This document shows positions 36,844-46,723 of a stretch of 64,000 nt of DNA, one piece after another; position 1 is the first letter of the stretch; each line of letters starts with the position of its first letter. This DNA comes from Ganoderma boninense. Taxonomy: Eukaryota > Basidiomycota > Agaricomycetes > Polyporales > Polyporaceae. The notes under the pieces are model-generated. The model was not told the origin of the DNA, did no database searches, and was given only the letters and a program-made list of their open reading frames with translations. The DNA lies in assembly GCA_002900995.3 (NCBI GenBank), contig CM035304.1, positions 4,542,134 to 4,606,133 of the forward strand. The letters run 5' to 3'. The position numbers were made by a program, and so were the translations under genes.

Positions 36844-38772
36844 ATGACGATGGACGTAGATATTATCGATGAAGAGATGCCCCAGATCTACTCTTCCAAG
36901 GCCGCAGGAAAACGTCCCCGCGTCCCTGTAGATGACGCACACCCATTCGAGCTCGAGACATACATCAGTAGCTATTCAGGTCTGTTCGCCTTTGCCTCGG
37001 TCTCTGTGATATGTATTCACTGCAGATCTATGCATATCGTTGCGCAGGAAGGACATATGTCGACCGCCTCCTGCACATCATGTCCGCCTGCCCACCCCTC
37101 GCGCCACAGGCCTTCCAACTCGCCATCCGCGAAGCACAGAAGGGTCGCGACACTACCCTCTATCGCAACGTCTTCTCAGCATACGACAGGATACATGCAG
37201 ATGCCTCAGACGAGATTCCGGAAGGCCCTTCTATCGCAACGATCGACCAGAAGTGGATTCAGGAGACGGACGCCAAGAATCAGGCAGAGCGGTCGAAGCT
37301 CGAGGTTGAGCTCAAGACCTACTCCAGTAACATGATCAAGGAGAGCATCAGGGTACGTCTCCCCTCTTACGATGTGTATGCACATTCCCGGAATCAGGAG
37401 ATGTATTGGGGACTCCGCTCTCAGTTCAGGCTGGTCGGACGCCGGAGGAGTGCTTGTGCATTTCCTTTGACCGGAAACGCGTATCTGCGCGCCGTGTCTG
37501 CTGCTGTGCCACTGCAGAAGTTCATTTTCCCCGACAGATGGCACACCGCGATCTCGGCTCGTTCTACCGCTCGGTTGGCGAGCAGGCCGCCTCGCTCAAA
37601 CACTACACCAAGTCGCGCGAGTTCTGCACGACGTCGCAACACGTGCTCGACATGTGCCTCTCCGTCCTCGAGCTGCTCATGGAGCAGCGCAGCTACTCGC
37701 ACATCGGCACGTACGTCTTCAAGGCCGAGGCCGCGCTCGAGTCCGCCACCTCCCACCGCCAGGCCGCGCAGCAGCAGCCCGAGGCCCCTGCCGGCGCCGC
37801 GCAGGCGACCCGCGAGCGGCGCTCCGCCGAGCGCGAGCGTATGCAGAGCAAACTCGACGTCGCCACGGCCATCTCCTACCTCGGGCAGAGCAATTACGAG
37901 AAGGCTGCGCAGGCGTTCCTCAAGGTCGGCGCGCTCAAGGGGCTCGAGGAGTGGAGCGGGAAGCTGATCGCGCCTGGGGATGTTGCGATCTACGCGACTC
38001 TGTGCGCGCTTGCGACGTTCCCGAGGCCGCTGATCAAGACGCAGGTGCTGGACAACGACAACTTCGGGGTGTACATCGAGCAGGAGCCGTACGTGCGCGA
38101 GCTGCTGGAGGCGTACATGAACAACCGGTTCAAGACGGTGCTCGAGAGCCTCGACCGGTACTCGGTGTGTTCCCTCTCTTTGTTTTTGTTGCATACACGG
38201 CCTGTTTCCTCATGATATGACGTCATCAGACCCGCCACTACCTCGACGTGCACATCGCGTCGCACGTGCTCTCCTTGACGAACCTGATCCGTAGCAAGGC
38301 ACTGGTTCAGTACTTCCAGCCGTTCTCGTCGATCCGGCTTGAGCGCATGAGCCAGGCGTTCGGGTGGTCCGTCGAGGAGCTCGAGCAGCAGGTCGTGCAC
38401 CTCATCCAGACCGGCGAGATCAAGGCGCGCGTCGACCGGCAGAACAAGATTCTCAAGGCGAAGGAGACAGACCAGCGCGCGGCGCTGTTCGCGCGGGCGA
38501 TCAAGAACGGTCAGGCCATGCAGGCTGCGAACAGGAAGCTGCTGTTGCGGATGCGGCTGTGAGTCCACTCGTGTTCTCTAGTTTTGTATCGTCTCCCCGA
38601 GTCTGATGTTGATGCTATCGCGGTTGTTGGCGATGACAGGCAACAGGCAGACCTTGTCGTGAAGCCGCCGAAGGGGCAAGGGATGATGACTATGTCTACG
38701 ATGCCGATGGACATCGCGATGGCCGGCATGCATATGCTCCATCCCAGTGCATTCATGTCCGGAGACTATTGA
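36844..38772 (+). CDS. csn1: COP9 signalosome subunit 1 (CSN1/GPS1)
   Basis: PCI-domain subunit of the COP9 signalosome, which removes NEDD8 from cullins in the nucleus and cytosol. It starts MTMDVDIIDEEMPQIYSSKA. An early intron (about 36980-37044) leads to YVDRLLHIMSACPPLAPQAF and IDQKWIQETDAKNQAERSKL, characteristic of CSN1/Rpn7. TPR-like helices follow (HRDLGSFYRSVGEQAASLKH, FCTTSQHVLDMCLSVLELLM), interrupted by an Ala/Gln-rich insertion near 37760-37815. The C-terminal PCI domain spans the exon from about 38231 (YLDVHIASHVLSLTNLIRSK, MSQAFGWSVEELEQQVVHLI). The last exon adds a Met-rich tail ending FMSGDY. The absence of proteasome-lid features and the overall order favour CSN1 over Rpn7. 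It is transcribed divergently from the unknown gene at 35821-36603. Confidence 0.9.
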
Positions 38773-39168
38773 GGGGCTTGTTCTACCACGAGGTGGAAGA
38801 CGGACTGGACTGTGGAGGAAAGACGACTAACTGAAGGCTTGACGAGAACACGCGCGTTTGACCGACAAGCACCATGTGCATTGTGTAGAACCATCATTCT
38901 GTATGAATCATCTACTATTCACGTCTTCTGTATGACTTCAAGTTGCTTGCTTTGAACGCATCTGCGTCTCTTCCAGAAACCTACACTTCTGTACTGCCGT
39001 ACGGAAAAGCCACTCTATACTAACCTTTTCCCTCGTTCTAGGACCCTTTACGATCCGCCCGCCCTTTCCCCTTTCCCTCAGCTTCGGCATCCTTGCCTCC
39101 CTCTCCCTAGTTGAGGTCCAGTCAGTATCTCTTCCCATAATCCGGCATCTCGAGCTCAAACAACTTAC
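38773..39168. other. Convergent intergenic region
   Basis: 3' flank of CSN1. It probably also contains the short last exon of the minus-strand gene to its right, whose stop I could not place. Confidence 0.4.
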
Positions 39169-40580
39169 CTGTGAGCGATCTTCGCTCTCGCCCTCCTCCT
39201 GCGCCGACTGCTTTTGGCTCTTCTTGGCGCCGAATTTGGTCCTCATCATGATCTGCGGCACGCGATGAGTCGAAAGTCGACTGAGCTCGCCTCTGTACGA
39301 CTTCGGAGAATATGTCCACTCTGAGTTAGGGGGCACGCGCGGGTCTCGAGCGTCGCGTGGTCTAACGCCGGAGGTCGATGCGTCCTGTACGCACACCACA
39401 AGGTTGTGATGAGACGTGCACATGCCCTTCTCAGCGGGACGAACTACGGACTAAAGGAGAACGGGTATGCGATACAGTGGGAGACTCACCGAACCGATGT
39501 CTAGTCCGCCCTCAGATTGCTGTGAAGGGTTCCCTGCAGCCGTTCGTGTTACAGTGCGCGCGGGGGCGAGGGCTCCGCGGGTGGGGAGGGATGTCCGACG
39601 CGGCCGCGAACTGGTCTCGGGGTTCGTGGAGGGGTGATGGAGCAGCAACTGTGGGACCTCGCCCCCTGTCCGCGGGGGGCTCGCGAGAGGACTCGTCGGT
39701 GCTGAGGGCGGGACGGCGCGCGGTTTGCGAGGTTGGGGGGTTCTGTTGGCTTTATCGAGGAGGCGGAACACCTCTAATGTTCGAAGGGTTGGGCGGCTGC
39801 GCGTCGAGCGGTGGGTTGGCGAGGCTGAGGGCGTTGAGTAGCGGCCGGAGTTGCGGCGCTCTTGGGCACATGGGAGGCAGGATTGAGCGGGCGTCTCTGA
39901 GAAGAGCCGACGCGATGGCTGGCTGAGTGCGAGGGGATGGCGAAGCCGTCGCGATCCCTCTGTCGGTCATGGGGGCTGGGGCTGCTCGGGAGCGGGGCGT
40001 CGCTGCTGAAGGCCGATGAGCTGGGCAGTGGGGGAATCTTGCGGTCGGCCGCATGCACAGTATGGGAAGGTCGTGTTGGAACGGACATAGACGATTTGTG
40101 AGTGGCAGACGACCGAGGGGTCATGAAGTCGCTGTTCCAGACCTTTGGCCTGCTTGATCTTCATCCTATCCATGAGTGCGGCGGCCAACTCGTTCAGGGC
40201 CTCTTCGGAGAGGAAGTCGAATTGGTCTGGCAATTGCAGATCTGGTGATGTCAGAGCGGGAGCTCCGGTGTTCTGTCGTAAATGGAGTTTGCATCCGGAA
40301 ACAACTGTTCTTACAGGATCCTTGTTTATCGCTATTGGATGGTGTGAACCATCCTGCGAGTCGACTTGCACCAGGAAGTCAACTCCGTAGGACGGGTCAT
40401 CGGTATTCTGTCAGACGATATGGTCAGGAACAGAAGACGAATGGGAACCTCTGAGGTCTTACCGCAGGTGAGTCATTCCCCTCTGGTAGCTTAAAGCCCG
40501 CCGCAAAGCCTTCATCATGGGGTCGACCAGCGGTGGTCGAAACGTATCCAAGGTTCCGTTCCTCTTGAGTGCCCCAGGGC
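39169..40580 (-). CDS. Unidentified Ser/Pro-rich protein
   Basis: No family recognised. The 5' exon (from about 40580, after an acceptor ctatag) reads RPWGTQEERNLGYVSTTAGR. The frame continues GFAAGFKLPEGNDSPA, then across gtaaga...gacag into NTDDPSYGVDFLVQVDSQ, and across gtaaga...caccag into LQLPDQFDFLSEEALNELAA and MDRMKIKQAKGLEQRL, probably helical. A long Ser/Pro/Arg-rich disordered middle follows (39770-40120), then a basic segment WTYSPKSYRGELSRL and IMMRTKFGAKKSQKQSAQEE up to a gtaagt donor at 39168. The first exon with the start codon, and the frame change near 40125, are unresolved. Its 5' end is divergent from the unknown gene at 40749. Confidence 0.45.
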
Positions 40581-40748
40581 CTATACAAACGGTGTCGTTG
40601 TCAATGAACAATGGGGGTGGCGGATACGATCACGGGAAGTGTGGGAATGTTGCCAACCACCGTTACCCTTCAACTGACCGCGCACCTCGTCCTTGCCGAC
40701 CAGCTTGCCTCTCCTCCATCCTGTCTCTGCCCAGCTCACGCATTCGCC

Positions 40749-41561
40749 ATGTCCTCCGTCGTTGACACACCGGATCCATCTACGTCCGCGTCCACATCCA
40801 TGTCCACCGTCCCGTCCATGCCCTCCCCCACGACATCCGCCTCCACGTCTACGCCCTCTGTGACCCAATCCCGCGACCAGTTGCCGAACGACGACAGTGA
40901 AACGTCTGACACAGAATCCGAATCCGAATCCGAATCCCGTTCTGCCACCCCAGAACCTCGGTATCCGAAGCAAGCCAAGGTCAAGAGGCCACCAGTGCCT
41001 TTCGTATATGGAGCACGTGCGTTTTCTCACCTCAGGTATCCCACATCCTCATTCTCGCTCAGGAAACGCGCGTCCGCAAGATGCTTCCCCGACCCATTCT
41101 TCCGCGTATCCTCGATCCTCGGTACGTTGCCATCGAATCTCCCACCGATCTCCCGCTCTGTTGGCTCGGTGTACCGTTCACTTTTGGCCTGATTGAGATG
41201 TACGCCATGAATACCGGGCTCGGTGTCCCCGTCATCGAGGGATACCATAGTGACGTCCCTGGATCAGTGGATCTTATGAAGACTTGGCTCGTCATCATCG
41301 ACAACTTTTTCGAGGATACCGGGATTACCCTTGACATCAGGGACGTATGGGGCCTCGAGAACTCTATCATCACGTTCATCAACAATAGGCAGACGTGCGA
41401 TATCACAATAGACCAACACGATGCAATAGGGGATATGCTAGAGGACATGGGGATCGATAAGAGGAATGGACCCAGGTGGTACCTCGATAAGAGGGAACGG
41501 GTACGTCCATGAATACATGCTCTTCGCTGCGCTCCGTTGCTAATGTCGTCATTAGTATTAA
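40749..41561 (+). CDS. Uncharacterised protein, paralogue of the gene at 35821-36603
   Basis: Starts MSSVVDTPDPSTS, followed by a Ser/Thr-rich segment and an acidic (SE)n stretch encoded by a GAATCC hexamer repeat (about 40914-40940). Then comes PRYPKQAKVKRPPVPF and an intron ending ctcag at about 41062. The core exon encodes LDPRYVAIESPTDLPLCWLG, GLGVPVIEGYHSDVPGSVDL, TGITLDIRDVWGLENSIITF and NRQTCDITIDQH, and ends WYLDKRER at gtacgt. The last exon after cattag is TAT TAA, the same Tyr-stop micro-exon as in the minus-strand copy. No catalytic motif is evident; TGIT(I/L)DIRDVW and NRQTCD are the best-conserved blocks between copies. It is intact in frame except for an ambiguous donor around 41000-41016. 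Function unknown. Confidence 0.65.
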
Positions 41562-42559
41562 TCCTAAATGTTTTCGTTTGGTATCCTTAAATGAATATCT
41601 TAGGATGTCCTTTGGCATCTTTGCGTTGGCATTGTAGAGCATTCGTGTTGTATCATAGGCAGGATCAAATGTTTGAAGTGTTGAAGTATTAGAATTGTAC
41701 CGTCTGGACCATCTGCCTCGTTGTCTCCCCGCATGTTATGGAGACTTCCTGGTTCTTCATGGGTGTGGTCACTGCGGCGAAGGACAGGTCCCATGGTCAG
41801 GTAGGGATTCTATGTGGGCTCCTACACATAAGCATCACTCATGAATACCCTGACCACAGAACTATCGTGCATGACATAATGACATGTTGCAGGTACCTTA
41901 TAGGCGGCATAACAGAAATTCTAGCGCGGCGAGGAAGCAACCTCCTTTCTGTAACTTCTTTCAGCCTATCTGGCTGTGTGACCGCTTCTACTCCCTGCCT
42001 ATGGCTGATGCTACGTCTCATGTAGCCGGGCTGGATCCAAGGTCTGACGCCCTCCAACCACCTAAAGGTCATGGATCCTCCCTTTCGCTCGCTGTCGGGA
42101 GACTCTCTGCTCCCTTGCAACACTTCGTCAATACTCTGGACCCCGCAATGCTCAAGTTTGCAGCTTGGCAAGTCGCTGTGTTCTGCTGTGCCCACGAGGG
42201 TAGTATGAATGTCATCTTCATGCGATCCACGACCTCGGTCTCGGCGGCTCGAACTGCATGTATCATGATGAACGTCGTTTCCAGACGTGTAACCACTCAC
42301 AAATCTCCACCTTCTTTTCGCCATTTCGCCCTCCAAATCCCTGATGAGGAGTGAAGAGGAAGACAAGTCACTATGCAGCCATAAGCGAGTGGTTGCGACT
42401 CCGTAATTGCCGTTTTCTAATACAGTTTTCAGGCACCCCATGGAATTCCTACCTCGTTGTCATGTATCGGGCCGTAGCCAAGAATTTCGGAAGGCGCCAA
42501 TGGCCCCACCGCATCCTTGGCCACAGGTCTGTATCTGGTACGTTCAGTCATGGAATGGA
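41562..42559. other. Stretch without a recognisable gene
   Basis: A 200-codon minus frame (41839-42441) and plus frames of up to 156 codons overlap here. None shows a domain. The interval may hold decayed 5' exons of the adjacent P450 relic, but no match to the helices of the intact copy could be made. Confidence 0.4.
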
Positions 42560-43453
42560 GCTAATATCGAAACTCTTGCAGGACCTGTCTCAGCTGGTAG
42601 GGCACAATTGTTAGTCAGTCGACCTCCCCTCAATGCCCCAACCGTCTTACTACCTATCCCAGCGTATTCCCGGTGACGATCCTCAAAGTGCTCGTCGGAC
42701 TACAGCGAAAACCAGTACAGTAGCCACATCGACGCTGCGCGGGAGGATTTCTCCCAAGGTTTGATGCCCGGGAAGTTTCTCGACTGCCCGCTTCCATTCC
42801 TCCGACATATCCCCTCCTGGATCCCTGGGGCAGGCTTCCAGAACACGTTCGCAAGGGTGGCACGAAGCGAATGCGTCCCTCAGGCATGACCCCTTCGCGC
42901 GCATCAAGGATGCAATGGTGGGACGGGCGGTCCAAGGCTCAGGTGACGCAAACGATGCTCACGAAGTACCCCATCTTAGAATAGGGACGCTCTTGAAAGC
43001 TGCTCTCGAGGGTGCCCGACGAAAGCGAGGTTGGGGGCGCCTCGGCGGAGGAGATGGAGGAGATTATCAAGAACATCGGTTTTGTGGGGAGAGAGGGTGC
43101 GTCATGCATTCAATTGTAGGTCCTTCAGGTTGGCTCGCCAAACGTTGTCCATAGGCGGTGCGGACACGGTCAGTGAAGCTCAAACTCAGAGACACCCGCA
43201 GAACGCTAACAAACGTGACAACTTCATCGTATAGACCTTCTCCACGGTCCAGTCGGTCTTCCTTCCGATGTCGCTCCATCCCGACGTCCAGAAGAAAGCC
43301 CACTCCGAACTTGACGCAGTCGTCGGGCCCCACCGTCTCCCGGAGTTCGCGTCCGTGCTGCACGTCTTTGACTTTACCGTGCCGCCACTCGACGAGCGGG
43401 GTCGTCTGATCAATATTATTATCCCTGAACAGACGGACGGGATTATCTCATGA
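42560..43453 (+). pseudogene. Cytochrome P450 relic lacking the N-terminus and the heme-binding region
   Basis: Segments match the P450 at 44609 in order. FPVTILKVLVG (about 42670) corresponds to [11 protein letters not shown]. After a one-base frame change, SSHIDAAREDFSQGLMPGKF and LPFLRHIPSWIPGAGF follow. FARIKDAM ends at a gtggga donor, then EEMEEIIKNIGFVG and LHPDVQKKAHSELDAVVGPH. At about 43345 the frame runs from RLPEF directly into SVLHVFDFTVPPLDERG and a stop at 43453. That second part corresponds to the C-terminal [16 protein letters not shown] of the intact gene. The region holding ExxR, PERF and the Cys heme ligand is therefore missing. The first three exons of the family are not recognisable upstream. 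Confidence 0.75.
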
Positions 43454-44608
43454 GCGCGACGGCGGCTCCCCAAGGAGGTACATTACCCCCGCTGACCTGG
43501 CTCCCTAAGATACCCCGTGGACTATCGCTACACAATCAAACCTCGTATGATTGGCGCGGACAAGCTGATTCGCTCGAGCTTGTAATGTGGAGTGGGACAG
43601 AGGTCAGTCACCGCGGCGCTACCTTTTCAACTTCTGGACTGATAGAGGTGCCATCGCCGCAGTTAACGAAGGTTCCGAGAAGTTGTCTCAGTTTTTGTCG
43701 GAAGTAGCTCCTGAAGGATATCGTACACTCAATCGCAGGTGTTTCGCACGTAACGCTCGACTCAACAAGCTTTTGCTCGACTGCACGATACTCCCTGTTG
43801 TGCTACTAATGTGCTATGTAGCACTGAAATAATGTCAACGTAAACCGTGCCATGTGAGGTTGTTTCGTCAAAGCTGAAACTCCAGTGACGTTTATTCACC
43901 ATGGCTCAGGATTTGCTACGGGCTGAAAATTTAGCAGATTGGTAACCCCATGCAGGTCGAATGAAGGGTCTGGCAGGAGCGACGTTCAGCGTCTGCATGG
44001 AGCAATCTGTGCCTTCCACGCCTTCTTCAACCGGAGTATGCCCAGATCGTGACCCCGGTCTTGGTCGGAAAAAGGATCCGATGGATATTCCCGACAGTTG
44101 TTCAGGACCTCCTTCAAACATCCATTGAACTGAACGAGGTCACAGGAACATCCGAGTCCTTGGTACTTCTGGTAACACGTTGTTTTGTGGAACTCGGCGT
44201 ATCACCTGAGGCTTGGTCGACCGGCGGATATTGAACTTAGAACGCTGGCGGCTGGTTCTCGACCAAGAGCTGACGGTCCGGATATTCATTTCTCTGCTAG
44301 AATTGGCGTGCCGGGCCCTTCTAACCGCGCTAGCATCAGAGGTTACGAGCTCCGCATTTTCAAAGCGCCTGCCGGTCGGTTCCGTATTGCTCGGCTTGAA
44401 AACATTGACACCAGATGACAGGAACCGCAGGCAGAATATTTGACCGTTTTGAACGCAGACCACCGACTGGCTCCCATGGGGGACTTTGCAGCGCTCTGGA
44501 GAGGCGCGAGTCTTTCGGTAATGCCGCTGGTCCATCTATAAAACACGCATCGATTGCTGACATGAAGGACTAGAGCGTACCTGCCTTGACTAGCCCAGTG
44601 CCAGAATC
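43454..44608. other. Stretch between P450 relic and P450 gene
   Basis: A plus frame at 43587-43832 (FWTDRGAIAAVNEGSEKLSQ) looks moderately protein-like but matches nothing I know. The rest shows only short frames. The final part is the promoter side of the P450 at 44609. Confidence 0.35.
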
Positions 44609-46723
44609 ATGGACCTGGATCTACACATATACCCCACCGTCCCCTTGATTCTCGCCCTGTTATACGTGGTATACGTTCGCTCGATTGCCAAATGGCGCGC
44701 ACGATCTGGGGGACGACCCTTGCCTCCCGGACCACCTGGTCTTCCGTTGGTCGGCAACCTGTTCAACATACCCGGAGATAGGGCATGGCTGGATTTTCAG
44801 GAGCTTTCCGCCCAGTATGGTGAGTCCGACAATCCCAGCGGAGTGATCCACAACTGAGGCTGCCACGATAGGCGATATCATCCACTTCCGGATGCTCGGG
44901 AAGTCGACCGTCGTCCTGAACAGTCCGGAAATCATCAACGAGTACCTGGAGAAACGAGCCGCCAATACCTCCGACAGGGTACGGTCTCCGGTCATCGAAT
45001 TGTCAGTCACATCCCCCGCTCGCATCCATGTTCATCGCCGAGTCGACGTCCATTGCTCACTCATGTCAATATACAGGCTTGGTCAGACCAACAACTTTGG
45101 GTTCATGCCCTATGGCCAGGAATGGCGGCGATACAGACGTCATTTCTGGCAGCACTTCACCTCTCGCGCAGTAGGAGAGTACCGGCCTATCCAGCGCGCC
45201 GCGGCACTCCAGTTTCTCGTCAAGGTTTTAGAGCGTCCCGCCCAGGTCAGAGATCACATTCGTTGGTAAGTGGTGGGCCTTTGCAAGCGTTCAAAGGGAA
45301 CTGATTCGAATGGCACCCACAGTACCTTCCTCGCGACAGTCCTGAAGGTCGTTTATGGTGTCGGCCTCACCGAGGACCACGACAAATACGCCGAAACGTT
45401 TAATATCTCAGCCGAGGGCATCGCACAGGGACTCGTTCCAGGGAAGTACATCGTCGACTTGCTCCCTTTCCTGAAGGGTGTTCCCAAGTGGGTCCCCGGT
45501 TTCGCATGGCAGGCGGATTTCGAGTACTGGCGGACAGCAGTCAATCAAGTGAAGAATGTTCCCTTCGCCCACACAAAGGAAGCGATGGTGAGTAGCTCTT
45601 CGCATTGCCAGGCGTGATGATAAACTTGTCTGAGCACCTACAGGAACGTGGTGAAGCTCTTGATTGTATCGTCGCCAAGACACTGGCCGCACCCCGGGGC
45701 GAAGATGAACTCGAAGGCGAATATGAAGAAATGGCAAAGGGCATCGGCCTGGTTAGCTACGAGGGTGAGTACCGTCGTGCTGAGGTTCTACAGTCCCATC
45801 CGGGCCGCACAAGCTGACAGCTATACCTTCATTTAGCTGGAGCAGATACGGTAAATCCGAACCTCCAATGACCTCTTGCGCGTAAGGCGACAGAGGGCTA
45901 ACTTGGGATCTGGATTTCAGTCATTCGTCGCTCTTCAATCGTTGTTCCTGGCTCTATCTCTGCACCCTGACGCTCAGAAGAAAGCGCAAGCCGAACTGGA
46001 CGCGGACATTGGTCCTCAGGCCTCATCGCCTGCCCGAGTTCAGCGACTGGAAGTCACTGGTATATCTGAACGCGGTCATTAGGGAGACGTTGAGATGGCA
46101 TACCGTCGTACCGCTCAGCGTCGCGCACGCCTCTATCGCTGACGACGAATTGCACGGCTATTTCATCCCCGGGGGAACAGTCCTCTTGCCTAACATTTGG
46201 TAGGTAACTTCCAGCTCCCTCCGAAGTTCCCCGTTCCGACTCCATTGCGTGCTCGTGTCACAGGGCCTGCATGCATGACCCAGCGGTCTACGAAGACCCT
46301 CACGTGTTCCGACCGGAACGTTTTATCCGCGATGGGAAACTCGATCCATCTGTCCCGAATCCGCTCTCGTTCATTTTCGGGTTTGGACGAAGGTTTGTTG
46401 TCATGCAGTTGTACTGTGTCGTAGGCTCACAAAGGCGGCGATAGGATCTGCCCGGGGCGACACTTCGCGGAAGCATCGTTGTTCATTCACGCAGCCTTGA
46501 TCCTCCACGTATTCAATATCACGCCGGCGGTCGACGCGGATGGCCACGCTATCACCATCAAGCATAGTCAGACACCCGGATTTGTCTCGTAAGTCGGGTC
46601 ATAGTATTGAGTCAGTGTTCTTGCGAATAACGCCTTCCCCACTGCAGATACCCTGAAGACGCTCGATGCACCATCAAGCCCCGGTCTGCGGAAGCAGCGA
46701 CATTGATCATGGCGCATGCCTAA
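44609..46723 (+). CDS. Cytochrome P450 monooxygenase, basidiomycete O-methylsterigmatocystin-oxidoreductase-like; one frameshift
   Basis: ER-anchored heme monooxygenase. Exon 1 gives the membrane anchor ([19 protein letters not shown]) and the [18 protein letters not shown] hinge. Further exons give [12 protein letters not shown] (C-helix), [18 protein letters not shown], the I-helix AGADT, the K-helix ETLRWH (ExxR), FRPERF and the heme loop [14 protein letters not shown]; the C-terminus ends IMAHA. All introns are short GT-AG. At about 46011-46025 the frame breaks: LDADIG is followed by HRLPEFSDW only after skipping seven extra bases (a CCTCA micro-duplication). Without that correction the protein would stop before the heme loop. 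It may be a recent pseudogene, or the extra bases may be an assembly error. It is closely related to the P450 at 61949 and to the relic at 42560. Confidence 0.85.

Noticed and set aside
41839..42441. 200-codon minus-strand frame next to the P450 relic
   Set aside because: No recognisable domain and no splice-compatible neighbours.
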